Shown here one piece after another: positions 1 to 8,696 of a stretch of DNA of 64,000 bases. The DNA lies in assembly GCF_947487805.1 (NCBI RefSeq), contig NZ_CANKXW010000002.1, positions 248,001 to 312,000 on the forward strand, read 5' to 3'. Origin of the DNA: an uncultured Tateyamaria sp. GTDB taxonomy: Bacteria; Pseudomonadota; Alphaproteobacteria; Rhodobacterales; Rhodobacteraceae. Made by a program: the position numbers and the translations under genes. The notes under the pieces were generated by a model. It did not search any database and was not told the DNA's origin. It saw nothing but the letters and a program-made list of their open reading frames with translations. Each line of letters starts with the position of its first letter. The first letter of the stretch is position 1.

Positions 1-1105
1 GCGGCAGGGCGGCGTCGAGGTCGTGGTCAAAGCGTTGGCCGTCGACGATCACGCGGGCCTGCATTTCCGTCAGGCTGTCGTCGCCCTGCACGCTCACGCG
101 GGCGCGGTAGGCGACAAGGTTGCGATCACGCGCGCAGGCATCGGAAAAAGCCGCGATATCGCCGGTGTCGTGCCCGTGTGCCGCCATGGCGATCACCTGG
201 CGATAGGAGAATTTGGCCCCCAGCCCCGTGTCGGGGTCGGGTTGGTTGCAGACGGTCAGCCAGCGGGGGTGTGTGTGCACGCTGATGTGCTGCGCCTGTG
301 CCAACGGGGCGTCGCGCAGCGCCTCGAGGCAGGCGTGCAGCCCATGGCAGCAGGCATGGAACTTGTGGCTGACGCGCGGCATGCGCCAGTCGAAGGCGAC
401 CGTGGCCCCTGCCCCGTGGTGGGTATCGCCAAAGCCGTGCAGCCCGTCATCGGGCGCGGTCATGCCCGCCTGCGCCCAGTGCGCGGCCTCTACGCCCGTG
501 CGTGCCGCAAGGCCCGCGTTCAGCGGTTTGCCCATGGTGCCGAATTGCGATTTCAGGCCCGAAGCCATGGTGGCACAGAGGCCAAGTGCCGCGCGGGTTC
601 GGGCCGGGGTCAGGCCCAGCAGCCGTGCCGCGCTGACCGTGGCCCCGAAGGCGCCTGCGGTTGCGGTCTGGTGAAAGCCGATCTGGTAATGCGCCCGGCC
701 CAGCCAGAGCCCGGCGGCGATCGATGCCTCCGCGCCCACCAGGGCTGCGTCGATGATGGCGTCCAGCGGGGCGTTTTGCGCCTCGCCCACGGCGAGGGCC
801 GCGGCGCAGACCACGACGGACGGATGGCCGATATGGTCAAAATGCGTATCGTCATAGTCGAGCGCGTGGGACAGGGTTCCGTTGACCAGCGCCGCCTCGG
901 CTGCCGTGCTGCACGCGCCGTCAAACCGCGTGGCGGGGCCTTGGGTGGTGAGCGTGGCGGACCAGCCGTCGAAGGCCCCCTCCGCCCGCCCGGCGATCCC
1001 GCAGGCCGCCCAGTCCAGCAGCGACAGCCGCATGATGTCGCGCGCGGTCGCGTCGGGCGTGGCCGTGGCATAGCGGATCAGCAGTGCGGTGATGTCGGTG
1101 GCCAT
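1..1105 (-). CDS. MmgE/PrpD family protein (C-terminus cut by window edge)
   Basis: The reading frame runs from an ATG at 1105 to the left edge without a stop, so at least 368 residues are present and the C-terminus is missing. The family contains 2-methylcitrate dehydratase, cis-aconitate decarboxylase and iminodisuccinate epimerase, all cytoplasmic. The recognisable stretch is a segment near residue 80 containing HALDYDDTHFDH followed by a GHPS motif, and a later GFHQTATAGAFGA segment; both are family hallmarks. It begins 5 bp after the stop of the COQ10-like gene, so the two are probably co-transcribed. No prp genes are next to it, so methylcitrate-cycle function is not supported and the substrate is unknown. 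Confidence 0.85.
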   Translation of the reverse strand, partial: MATDITALLIRYATATPDATARDIMRLSLLDWAACGIAGRAEGAFDGWSATLTTQGPATRFDGACSTAAEAALVNGTLSHALDYDDTHFDHIGHPSVVVCAAALAVGEAQNAPLDAIIDAALVGAEASIAAGLWLGRAHYQIGFHQTATAGAFGATVSAARLLGLTPARTRAALGLCATMASGLKSQFGTMGKPLNAGLAARTGVEAAHWAQAGMTAPDDGLHGFGDTHHGAGATVAFDWRMPRVSHKFHACCHGLHACLEALRDAPLAQAQHISVHTHPRWLTVCNQPDPDTGLGAKFSYRQVIAMAAHGHDTGDIAAFSDACARDRNLVAYRARVSVQGDDSLTEMQARVIVDGQRFDHDLDAALP

Positions 1106-1110
1106 CGTGG

Positions 1111-1554
1111 TCAGCCGTAGAGAGCGGCGGCGCGGCGTTCAAAGGCGCGCACGATACGCTGCATCGCCTCGTTGAAGACCACGCCGATGATGCCCTGGAG
1201 GATCGCGTTCCGGAATTCGAAATCGACAAAGAACGATACCTCGCAGCCGCCCTCGGCGGGGGCAAAGGACCAGTTGGATTTCATGTAGCGGAAGGGGCCG
1301 TCGAGGTACTCGGTGTCGATCCGGTGCGCGTCGGGCCAGAGCACCACGCGGCTGCCGAAGCGTTCGCGGAACACCTTGAAGCTGATCACCAGGTCCGCCT
1401 CCATCACCTCGTGATCGCCTTGGGGGCTGACATTGCGCACGCGCGCGGCCGCGCACCACGGCAGAAATTCGGGATACGATCCCACATCCGCCACAAGGTC
1501 GTACATTTGCTGGGCGGTATAGGGCAGGAAGCGGGTTTCGGAATGGGTGGGCAT
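1111..1554 (-). CDS. COQ10/START-type coenzyme Q-binding protein (RatA family)
   Basis: A 147-residue protein starting at [12 protein letters not shown], which is the usual family start; the frame is open further upstream but that part overlaps hpt in the other direction. The pattern Y[16 protein letters not shown] in the first 35 residues and [10 protein letters not shown] near the C-terminus are typical of the SRPBCC fold of COQ10 and RatA-like proteins. COQ10 binds ubiquinone and supports respiratory electron transfer. Many databases call this family a RatA toxin, but nothing here indicates a toxin role. The gene is divergent from hpt, with about 75 bp between starts. Confidence 0.88.
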   Translation of the reverse strand: MPTHSETRFLPYTAQQMYDLVADVGSYPEFLPWCAAARVRNVSPQGDHEVMEADLVISFKVFRERFGSRVVLWPDAHRIDTEYLDGPFRYMKSNWSFAPAEGGCEVSFFVDFEFRNAILQGIIGVVFNEAMQRIVRAFERRAAALYG

Positions 1555-1630
1555 TGCGCTAGAAAGAACCTCGGGCCATGTGTTGCCTGAGGATGTGTCG
1601 CGAACGGCGCGTGAAATCAAGGGGATGGGC

Positions 1631-2167
1631 ATGGCAGAGCGTCCATATGTCATAGATCGGATGATCTCGGCCAAGGCAATCGCGGCGCGGATCGAGGCGC
1701 TCTGCGGGGAGATCCAGACCGAATTTGCGGGCACTGACAAACTGGTTGTGGTGGGGCTCTTGCGGGGGTCTTTCGTTTTCATCGCCGATCTGGTGCGCGA
1801 GCTGGACCTGCCCATCGAGGTCGATTTCCTCGAGGCGTCGTCCTATGGCGATGGCATGGAGTCGAGCCGGGAAGTGCGCATTCTCAAGGACCTGCGCGGC
1901 GCCATCGAGGGGCGCGACGTGCTGGTGGTCGAGGATATCGTGGACACCGGCTACACCATGCACCACGTGATCCGCCTGCTGGAAGGGCGCAGCCCGGCCA
2001 AGCTGCGCACGATTGCATTGCTGGACAAACCCAGCCGCCGCGAGGTGGACGTCAAGGCGAACTGGACCGGGTTCGAGATCCCGGATGAATTTGTCGTGGG
2101 CTATGGCATCGACTTTGCCCAACGCAACCGCAACCTGCCGTTTATCGGCAAGGTGCGGTTCACCTGA
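1631..2167 (+). CDS. hpt: hypoxanthine phosphoribosyltransferase
   Basis: A 178-residue cytoplasmic purine-salvage enzyme that converts hypoxanthine (and guanine) plus PRPP to IMP (GMP). The PRPP-binding loop [13 protein letters not shown] sits at residues 97-109 and the LLRGSFVF segment at 43-50, both diagnostic of the family; length is normal. I chose the ATG at 1631 because an AAGGGG ribosome site lies just upstream and homologues start near this point; an in-frame ATG two codons earlier is possible. It supplies nucleotides that guaA, further along the window, also feeds. Confidence 0.93.
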   Translation: MAERPYVIDRMISAKAIAARIEALCGEIQTEFAGTDKLVVVGLLRGSFVFIADLVRELDLPIEVDFLEASSYGDGMESSREVRILKDLRGAIEGRDVLVVEDIVDTGYTMHHVIRLLEGRSPAKLRTIALLDKPSRREVDVKANWTGFEIPDEFVVGYGIDFAQRNRNLPFIGKVRFT

Positions 2168-2257
2168 GGCCACTTGTTCGCCTCTTCACGCGGAATTGCC
2201 TTTGGAGGTGCGACAAATCGCGCTAGGTCTTGTCGCATCGAAAATCAGGAGATTGCC

Positions 2258-2728
2258 ATGACCCGTCTGTTCGGACTCACCCTTGCCGCCTGCACTGTTG
2301 CGGTGGCCGCCTTTGCCGGCAGCCACGCGAACCCCGCATTGAAGGGCGCGGTGGACGCGCGCAACGCGCAGATGTCGATGATTGGCTATCACACGGGCCT
2401 TTTGGGCGGCATGGCCAAGGGTGATGTGCCTTACGACGCCGCCACGGCGACAGCCGCCGCCGAAAACCTGGCCGCCGCAGCGGCGATGAACCGCGCCGTC
2501 CTGTGGATCGAAGGCACCGAGCAGGGTGCTGTCGAAGGATCGCGGGCCAAGCCCGAGATCTGGAGCGATGCGGCCGGGTTCGAGGAAAAGGCCATGATGC
2601 TCGAGGCCGCCACGGCAGCAATGGTGACAGCGGCGGGCACCGACCTGGATGCGCTGCGTGCGGCGATGGGGGACGTGGGCGCCAGCTGTGGCGCGTGTCA
2701 CAAGGCCTATCGCGGCCCGCGCAACTGA
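2258..2728 (+). CDS. cytochrome c' (class II c-type cytochrome)
   Basis: A 156-residue protein with an N-terminal signal peptide (cleavage probably after AFAGSHA, near residue 24) and a single CGACH haem site at residues 144-148, very close to the C-terminus. A C-terminal CXXCH on an otherwise helical, Ala-rich chain is the class II (four-helix bundle) cytochrome c' layout. It acts in the periplasm; known members bind NO or CO or pass electrons. A CAGGAG ribosome site precedes the ATG. The next gene, a dihaem cytochrome, starts 9 bp after the stop, so the pair is an operon and the two proteins may exchange electrons. Confidence 0.9.
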   Translation: MTRLFGLTLAACTVAVAAFAGSHANPALKGAVDARNAQMSMIGYHTGLLGGMAKGDVPYDAATATAAAENLAAAAAMNRAVLWIEGTEQGAVEGSRAKPEIWSDAAGFEEKAMMLEAATAAMVTAAGTDLDALRAAMGDVGASCGACHKAYRGPRN

Positions 2729-2737
2729 TCGCGGGCC

Positions 2738-3631
2738 ATGGCGATCTGGCGTGGACTTGGGCTGGTGGCGCTGTGCGCCGCCGGTGCGGGGTGGTTTCTG
2801 ACCGCGCCCGCTTCGCTGCCGGACGGGTATGGCGCGACCCACACGCCCGACCCTGAGGCCGGACAACTGGTCTTTGCCGCGTCGGGGTGCGCATCCTGCC
2901 ACACCGCGCCCGAGGCCGAAGCGGCAGAGGCCCCCGTTCTGGCCGGTGGGTTGGCCTTTCCCAGTGATTTCGGCACGTTCTATGCGCCCAATATCTCGTC
3001 TGATCCCGCGGCAGGGATTGGCGGTTGGAGCCTGCCCGAGTTCGCCCGCGCCGTAACGCTTGGCGTGTCGCCCGGCGGAGCGCATTACTATCCGGCCTTT
3101 CCCTACGGATCCTACCAGAACATGACTGACGGCGATGTCGCCGACCTTTATGCGTATATGCAGACGCTGCCCGCCAGCGACACGGTCAGCCGGCCCCATG
3201 ATGTGGGGTTTCCGTTCAACATACGGCGCGGTCTGGGCCTGTGGAAACGCGCGTTTCTGCCAAGTGGCTTTGTAATGCCCGATCCCGACGATCCGGTGGT
3301 GGCGCGGGGCCGCTATCTGGCGGAAGGGCTGGCGCATTGCGCCGAATGTCACACGCCGCGCAACGCGGTGGGCGCCTTGCAGACGGATCAGTGGATGGCG
3401 GGCGCGCCAAACCCGTCGGGCAAGGGGCGCATTCCCAATATCACCCCTGCCGCACTGCAGTGGTCGCAGGGCGATCTGGTGGAATATTTCACGTCCGGCT
3501 TTACGCCCGACTATGACAGTGCGGGCGGAGAGATGGCCGAAGTCATTGAAAACCTGAGCCAATTGCCCGAGGCCGACCGGGAGGCGCTGGCGGCCTATGT
3601 GGCCGCCCTGCCCCCGATCCCGTCGCCCTAG
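2738..3631 (+). CDS. dihaem class I cytochrome c
   Basis: A 297-residue protein with an N-terminal hydrophobic segment (residues 5-20) acting as a signal or anchor, and two haem motifs, CASCH at 51-55 and CAECH at 203-207. The domain order resembles the cytochrome subunits of periplasmic alcohol and sugar dehydrogenases, which normally carry three haems; only two CXXCH sites are present here. No dehydrogenase gene lies nearby, so the partner is unknown. It follows the cytochrome c' gene closely and its end overlaps that of lipA by 4 bp, tail to tail. Confidence 0.9.
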   Translation: MAIWRGLGLVALCAAGAGWFLTAPASLPDGYGATHTPDPEAGQLVFAASGCASCHTAPEAEAAEAPVLAGGLAFPSDFGTFYAPNISSDPAAGIGGWSLPEFARAVTLGVSPGGAHYYPAFPYGSYQNMTDGDVADLYAYMQTLPASDTVSRPHDVGFPFNIRRGLGLWKRAFLPSGFVMPDPDDPVVARGRYLAEGLAHCAECHTPRNAVGALQTDQWMAGAPNPSGKGRIPNITPAALQWSQGDLVEYFTSGFTPDYDSAGGEMAEVIENLSQLPEADREALAAYVAALPPIPSP

Positions 3632-4581
3632 GCGCGGCCCAGTTTGGCCTGACGTGCGTCCCGCAAGCGGGCAAAGTCGTCGCCCGCGTGGTAGGACGAC
3701 CGGGTGAGCGGCGTGGCCGATACCATCAGGAACCCTTTGCCGTAGGCGGCCTTTTCATAAGACGCGAATTCCTCGGGCGTGACGAACCGATCGACGCGGT
3801 GGTGTTTCGGTGTCGGTTGCAGGTATTGGCCGATGGTGAGGAAGTCGATATCGGCGGCGCGCATGTCCTCCATCACCTGAATGACGGATTGGCGGTCTTC
3901 GCCCAGGCCAACCATGATGCCCGATTTGGTGAACATGGTCGGGTCCAGTTCCTTGACCCGTTGCAGCAGGCGCAGGGAGTGGAAATAACGCGCGCCGGGG
4001 CGCACCTCTGGATAGAGGCCGGGCACGGTTTCGAGGTTGTGGTTGAAGACATCGGGCCGCGCCTCGACGACAACCTCGAGCACGGACGGATCACAGCGGA
4101 TAAAGTCCGGGGTCAGGATTTCGATGGTGGTGCCGGGGCTGCGGTGGCGTATGGCGCGGATGGTCTGGGCAAAGTGGTCGGCGCCGCCGTCCTCGATATC
4201 GTCGCGGTCCACAGAGGTGATGACCACGTGGTTCAGCCCCAGTTTTTCGACCGCATGGGCCACGCGGCCGGGTTCGAACGCGTCCAGATCCTCGGGTGGT
4301 TTGCCGGTGGCAATGTTGCAGAAGGTGCAGGCGCGGGTGCAGACCTCGCCCATGATCATCATGGTGGCGTGGCCCTGGCTCCAGCATTCGCCGACATTGG
4401 GGCAACCGGCCTCTTCGCAGACGGTGACGAGCTTGTTCTCGCGCATGATGCGGGCGGTTTCGGTATAGCCATCGCCGCCCGGTGCCTTGACGCGGATCCA
4501 GTCGGGTTTCTTGGGCTGGGGATTGTCCGGGCGGCGCGCCTTTTCGGGGTGGCGCTGTTCGGGAATTTTCAGGTCACGCAT
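3628..4581 (-). CDS. lipA: lipoyl synthase
   Basis: A 317-residue radical-SAM enzyme that inserts two sulfurs into the octanoyl group on lipoyl domains of 2-oxoacid dehydrogenases and the glycine cleavage system. The auxiliary 4Fe-4S ligands are visible as C55, C60 and C66 ([12 protein letters not shown]), and the radical-SAM cluster ligands as C81, C85 and C88 (CTRACTFC). The later [10 protein letters not shown] motif is also typical. Length is normal. No lipB is in the window. Confidence 0.97.
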   Translation of the reverse strand: MRDLKIPEQRHPEKARRPDNPQPKKPDWIRVKAPGGDGYTETARIMRENKLVTVCEEAGCPNVGECWSQGHATMMIMGEVCTRACTFCNIATGKPPEDLDAFEPGRVAHAVEKLGLNHVVITSVDRDDIEDGGADHFAQTIRAIRHRSPGTTIEILTPDFIRCDPSVLEVVVEARPDVFNHNLETVPGLYPEVRPGARYFHSLRLLQRVKELDPTMFTKSGIMVGLGEDRQSVIQVMEDMRAADIDFLTIGQYLQPTPKHHRVDRFVTPEEFASYEKAAYGKGFLMVSATPLTRSSYHAGDDFARLRDARQAKLGRA

Positions 4582-4663
4582 GGGGTCCCCCCGGGGTCGT
4601 TCAACGTTAAACTTGTTTCTAACATAGAAACCCGTGCGGGGAATACCACGCGGCGCATGGCCG

Positions 4664-5101
4664 CTATGCGCCTTTGCGCCGGACCCATGCGCCGAGGCTG
4701 TAGTGATCGCGGTGGATCAGCAGGATCAGAGCCACCATCGCCGCCAGCACGGCAAGGTCAATCACTTGGTTGCGGTGGATGGGAAAGCCGCGCGCGTTGA
4801 GGGCAAAGGGGTCGAGGAACCCTTCCCACCGGCGCAGGACGGTAAAGAAGTGCATGAGCGCCAGAGCCGGATAGCTGACCCAGCGCACCGCGCCCAGCGC
4901 GACCAGCACACAGATCAGGATCTGCGCGCCCGCAACGGCGTAGATGGTAGTGAACTCCAGCTCGACCCCGTCGAAATGGCGGGCCAGCCCCTGATACTGT
5001 TTCGGCGTGATGATCTTGTGCGCGGCCCAGAGAAAGATGAACCACGCCAGCCCCAGCCGCATGATCAAGAGCGCAAGCGCTTCGCGCGCGTGATGTGACA
5101 T
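4664..5101 (-). CDS. small DoxX-like integral membrane protein
   Basis: A 145-residue protein with four predicted membrane segments (around residues 10-28, 55-75, 80-95 and 115-132), matching the size and topology of the DoxX/DoxD-like superfamily. I chose the ATG at 5101 (MSHHAREA) because the extra upstream residues of the open frame look non-coding. The role is unknown; DoxX-like proteins have been linked to quinone or thiol redox chemistry in the membrane. It lies between lipA and a DUF6456 gene, all on the minus strand, and a hairpin terminator separates it from the latter. Confidence 0.7.
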   Translation of the reverse strand: MSHHAREALALLIMRLGLAWFIFLWAAHKIITPKQYQGLARHFDGVELEFTTIYAVAGAQILICVLVALGAVRWVSYPALALMHFFTVLRRWEGFLDPFALNARGFPIHRNQVIDLAVLAAMVALILLIHRDHYSLGAWVRRKGA

Positions 5102-5182
5102 GGTGGTCGCCTTCCCCGGTGTTCGGCGCGGCATATCGCACGCCAGCCCGATCACCAAATCACGTCCCGGCGAGACGCGCAC

Positions 5183-5220
5183 AAAAAATGGCGCTGCGGG
5201 GAGGGACGCAGCGCCATTTT
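5183..5220 (-). terminator. Rho-independent terminator of the DUF6456 gene
   Basis: An inverted repeat with arms 5185-5198 and 5207-5220 (ATGGCGCTGCG and its complement) around an 8-base loop, followed on the minus strand by a run of T. It sits 16 bp after the stop of the DUF6456 gene. T runs on both flanks suggest it may work in both directions. Confidence 0.85.
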
Positions 5221-5236
5221 CCGAGGACCGGTTGTG

Positions 5237-6376
5237 TCAGCCGATCAGGCCGCCCCCCGGTCCCGTCGTTTCGTCATAGTGTTGCTTGAGCCGCATCAGC
5301 GCGATGCGCAGTACGATCTTGCCCGACCGCGCCGACCAACCCAGCCGCTTTTCGGTGCTTTCGAGCCCTTCGAGGTAGCAGCAGCAGCGCAGCACCACAT
5401 CCGACAGGCCCGGCCCCAGATCCTTGAGCGCATGGGCCACGCGGCCCCGCGCCTGTGCCGGGCCATTGCCCACGCCGCTGTCGGCGGCAAAGCCGCCGCG
5501 CCCGCCGCCTGTAAGGAACCTGTCCCAGTTCTGCGCCACGCGCGGGCCCATCTGCGCCAGTTCGAAATCCTCGCGCAGCCGTTCGCCTGCGGTGACCAGA
5601 TCGTCGCTCAGAAACGGGCTGCCATCCTTGTCACGGCGGCGCGCGAGCGCTGTCAGGGGCGATTCCGCAAGGTTGTAACGCACCTTGCGCGGCTGGCCGG
5701 TTTCATTGTCGCGCACGGTGCGTTCGCCCCAGACACGGTGCTGGTCGGCGAAATCCGCAGGCGCTTCGGACAGGCCCGGGCCGGTCTGTGCCGCGTCGCT
5801 GTCCATCATCTCTTCGAGCGCGGCGCGGCCCGCTGGCGTGATCCGGTACCGCGTGATCCGGCCCGCGCGTTCGGCGCTGATCCAGTCCTGGAGCGCCATC
5901 GCTTCGGCCACCTTGCGGTCGACCACGGCCGTGCGGGTGCTGGAGCCTGTGGCGCCGTCGCGCACGACGACGGCCTTTTCCATGTCCACCGCCACGGCGA
6001 GCACGGCCCCCGTTTCGCAAAGCCGGCGCAGAATGCGGCGGGCATCGCGGTTCAGGGTGGTGGTGTCGGGCGCTTGATCCTTCAGAGCAGCTTGCATCAC
6101 GGTGCTTTCCTTTTGTTGCGCAGGTGCAGCGGACGAATGCGTCTGGCCAACTGTCGCCCCGAGTTTTCGCAGCACGGCGTCGATCAACGGATCGTCGCGG
6201 CGGGTTTCAAACCGGCGGATTTGGCGCAACACGGTCGAGGCATGACATCCCGATTTGCGGGCCAGTTCGCGGATCGGCAATCCCGCCTCTGTGTGGGCAA
6301 GATAGTGCAGCGCCGCATCCGGCACCCAAGCGGGCAATCCTGCCAGCACGGGGTCTGATCGGTTCATCTGATGCAT
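5237..6376 (-). CDS. DUF6456 protein with N-terminal helix-turn-helix
   Basis: A 379-residue protein. Residues about 25-55 (IRELARKSGCHASTVLRQI) read as a helix-turn-helix, and the C-terminal half (about 215-375) matches what I recall of the DUF6456 domain, found in Rhodobacterales and relatives. A linker rich in Gln and Thr joins the two. It is probably a DNA-binding regulator; its targets are unknown. An alternative start is the Met three codons in (6367). The upstream region holds a perfect DnaA box and a near-consensus CtrA site, so expression may be cell-cycle linked. Confidence 0.75.
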   Translation of the reverse strand: MHQMNRSDPVLAGLPAWVPDAALHYLAHTEAGLPIRELARKSGCHASTVLRQIRRFETRRDDPLIDAVLRKLGATVGQTHSSAAPAQQKESTVMQAALKDQAPDTTTLNRDARRILRRLCETGAVLAVAVDMEKAVVVRDGATGSSTRTAVVDRKVAEAMALQDWISAERAGRITRYRITPAGRAALEEMMDSDAAQTGPGLSEAPADFADQHRVWGERTVRDNETGQPRKVRYNLAESPLTALARRRDKDGSPFLSDDLVTAGERLREDFELAQMGPRVAQNWDRFLTGGGRGGFAADSGVGNGPAQARGRVAHALKDLGPGLSDVVLRCCCYLEGLESTEKRLGWSARSGKIVLRIALMRLKQHYDETTGPGGGLIG

Positions 6377-6437
6377 GGGTCTTGTCCGTCCTCTTCGCGT
6401 GTTGGTCCGAAGTCTTATGCTTCAGTTGCCCACAGGG

Positions 6438-6446
6438 TTATCCACA
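6438..6446. promoter_or_regulatory. DnaA box
   Basis: A perfect TTATCCACA match to the bacterial DnaA box, in the gap between the DUF6456 gene (start 6376, leftward) and the small gene at 6640 (rightward). A single box could be a DnaA-controlled promoter element. Confidence 0.6.
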
Positions 6447-6465
6447 CAACCTAGAAGTGCATTGG

Positions 6466-6481
6466 TTACTCGTTCGTTAAC
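6466..6481. promoter_or_regulatory. near-consensus CtrA site
   Basis: TTAC, seven bases, then TTAAC: one mismatch from the CtrA consensus TTAA-N7-TTAAC, with exact spacing. It lies 20 bp from the DnaA box and about 90 bp upstream of the DUF6456 start. Confidence 0.5.
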
Positions 6482-6639
6482 ATTCGTCGATATCGCAAGC
6501 ATTGTTTCTAAAAGATAAACAGTTGCTAAACCAACGCACGCCGCCGTTCGGCGGCACGCAACACCCGTTCAGGTTGTGTCATGGTCCAGTTGCAGCACCG
6601 ATGGGGATCGGGCTGGAAATCGACCAAGGAGCACCGGAA

Positions 6640-6939
6640 ATGAAAGATATTCTCTCTATGCTGAACGCCCTGCGCCGCCCGCGCCTGTTGATGCGCGCCG
6701 CGCGAATCGGTGCGGAAGACTACCGCCGATCGGCGCATCTGCCGCGTCTTTTGGGTTATGGAAACCTGCCACGCCATGGAGCGGCGTTGATGCGGCTGAT
6801 GGAAATCGAAGGGGAATTGAATGCCATGCGGCTGGGCGACGATTCGTCCTACAGCCTGCTGCGCCACATCGATGTGCTGATCGCCATCGTCGGCGAAGCC
6901 CGCATTCTGCGCGCGGCACAGGCGGAGCCAGCACACTGA
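6640..6939 (+). CDS. small DUF6477-like protein
   Basis: A 99-residue, Arg- and Leu-rich soluble protein with a good AAGGAG ribosome site nine bases before the ATG. The sequence resembles the short Rhodobacterales family I know as DUF6477 (assignment from memory). No catalytic motif or membrane segment is visible; the pattern is mostly helical. It is transcribed away from the DUF6456 gene and shares its control region. Function unknown. Confidence 0.7.
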   Translation: MKDILSMLNALRRPRLLMRAARIGAEDYRRSAHLPRLLGYGNLPRHGAALMRLMEIEGELNAMRLGDDSSYSLLRHIDVLIAIVGEARILRAAQAEPAH

Positions 6940-6955
6940 CCCCGCCGCGCGGGCC

Positions 6956-8503
6956 CTACATAAAGCTGTCGGGTTCCGCTGCCTTCTTTTGGGCGACAAA
7001 TGCGTCCAGCGCCTCGCGGGTGGCGGGGTCCATGGCCGGTTGCTGGTAATCGCCCAGCATCTTTTTCACGCGCAGCGACGCCAGTTGCATGGTGTCGCGC
7101 CCGCCTTCGTCTTCCCATGTCTCGAAGGGCTTGTAATCCAGCAGGTCCGATTTCCAGAACGCGGCCTTGAAATTCGCCTGCGTATGGGCGCAGCCAAGGT
7201 AGTGCCCGCCGGGCCCTACTTCGCGGATCGCATCCATTGCCTGCGCGTTCTCGTCGATCTGAACGCCCGCCGCCAGATGGTGCAGCGTGCCCAGCTGATC
7301 GGCGTCCATCACGAATTTCTCGTAAGAACTGACCAGCCCGCCTTCCATCCAGCCACAGGAATGCAGCATGAAGTTCACGCCCGACAACAACCCCATATTG
7401 AGCGAGTTCGCCGTTTCATAGGCCGCCTGCGCATCAGGCAGCTTAGAGCCGCAGAACGACCCCGCCGACCGGTATGGCAGGCCCAGACGCCGCGCCAGCT
7501 GGCCTGCGCCATAGGTGATGTGCGCAGCCTCTGGCGTGCCGAAGGTGGGCGCGCCGGAATTCATGTCGATCGAGGTCACGAACGCGCCCATGATCACGGG
7601 CGCGCCCGCGCGGCACAGCTGTGAATAGGCGATGCCGGCCAGCACTTCGGCCAGCACCTGGGTCAGCGTACCGGCCACCGACACCGGCGCCATGGCCCCG
7701 CCCACGATAAAGGGCGAAATGATGCAGGCCTGCCCGGCCTGGGCATAGACCTCGAGCGCACCCATCATCACATCATCGAATGTCATGGGCGAGTTGATGT
7801 TGATGAGCGACGTCATCACCGTGTTCTGTGCGACGAAGTCCTTTCCGAACAGCACTTCGCACATCTCGACCGAATCGCGCGCTCGGCTGGGTTCGGTGAC
7901 CGATCCCATGAACGGCTTGTCCGACAGGGTCATGTGCGCGTGCAGCATGTCGAGGTGGCGCTTGTTGACGGCCACGTCCGTGGGCTCGCACACGGTGCCG
8001 CCGGAATGGTGCAACCACTTGGACATATAGCCCAGCTTCACGAAGTTGCGGAAATCCTCCATCGTGGCATAGCGGCGGCCCCCTTCGGCGTCATGGACAA
8101 AGGGCGGACCATAGACCGGGGCCAGCACCAGGTTCTTGCCGCCCACCTCGACCGACCGCGCGGGGTTGCGCGCGTGCTGGGTGTAGGAGGCGGGCGCCGT
8201 CTTGCACAGCTGGCGCGCCAGCCCGCGCGGGATGCGCACCCGCTCGCCGTCGACGTCCGCGCCAGCATCGCGCCACCGTTGCAGCGCGGGGGGATTGTCG
8301 GGAAAGTTGACACCGATCTCTTCCAGCACCGTCTCGGCGTTGTGCTCGATGATCTCCAGCGCTTCTTCGGTCAGCACTTCGAAATTGGGAATGTTGCGTT
8401 CGATGAACTTCGCCGTCTCGAACGACACCGCACTGCGTTCGGCACGCCGCGCGGCACCGCCTCCGCCACGACCCCGTCTGCGTGCTGCTGTTGCCTCGGC
8501 CAT
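6956..8503 (-). CDS. trimethylamine methyltransferase (MttB) family protein, non-pyrrolysine type
   Basis: A 515-residue cytoplasmic TIM-barrel protein. Recognisable segments include [27 protein letters not shown] and, towards the C-terminus, [20 protein letters not shown]. There is no in-frame amber codon, so it belongs to the pyrrolysine-lacking group, some members of which demethylate glycine betaine or other quaternary amines onto a corrinoid protein. The N-terminus is a basic Arg/Gly-rich tail of about 25 residues. No corrinoid-binding protein or reactivase gene adjoins it, so the methyl acceptor is unknown. Substrate is inference only. Confidence 0.88.
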   Translation of the reverse strand: MAEATAARRRGRGGGGAARRAERSAVSFETAKFIERNIPNFEVLTEEALEIIEHNAETVLEEIGVNFPDNPPALQRWRDAGADVDGERVRIPRGLARQLCKTAPASYTQHARNPARSVEVGGKNLVLAPVYGPPFVHDAEGGRRYATMEDFRNFVKLGYMSKWLHHSGGTVCEPTDVAVNKRHLDMLHAHMTLSDKPFMGSVTEPSRARDSVEMCEVLFGKDFVAQNTVMTSLININSPMTFDDVMMGALEVYAQAGQACIISPFIVGGAMAPVSVAGTLTQVLAEVLAGIAYSQLCRAGAPVIMGAFVTSIDMNSGAPTFGTPEAAHITYGAGQLARRLGLPYRSAGSFCGSKLPDAQAAYETANSLNMGLLSGVNFMLHSCGWMEGGLVSSYEKFVMDADQLGTLHHLAAGVQIDENAQAMDAIREVGPGGHYLGCAHTQANFKAAFWKSDLLDYKPFETWEDEGGRDTMQLASLRVKKMLGDYQQPAMDPATREALDAFVAQKKAAEPDSFM

Positions 8504-8611
8504 CGGTCATCCCCTTGTCTACGGAATCTCAGTGGCACGGTGCTACCGCCTGCACGCCCCGACAGGTGCGCGGTTAGCGCCCCCCAAGGGAAAAAAGCGA
8601 CATCCCCCGGT

Positions 8612-8660
8612 CATCTTGCCAAATAAACTCCGGGGTCCGGGGCAGAGCCCCGTCCGGCGC
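8612..8660. repeat. GC-rich intergenic palindrome (REP-like)
   Basis: A run containing CGGGGC-AGA-GCCCCG (8638-8652) preceded by AAATAAACTCCGGGGTC. I recognise this type of sequence as a dispersed intergenic element in Rhodobacterales genomes. Only this copy is evident in the window. It lies between the mttB-family gene and guaA and could fold in RNA. Confidence 0.5.
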
Positions 8661-8696
8661 TTGCCACCATCCCCGCACGGGCCTATTGGACAGAAC

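Noticed and set aside
23-1120. 365-residue plus-strand frame at the left edge
   Set aside because: Shadow of the MmgE/PrpD gene on the minus strand, which has clear family motifs; the plus-strand protein has none.
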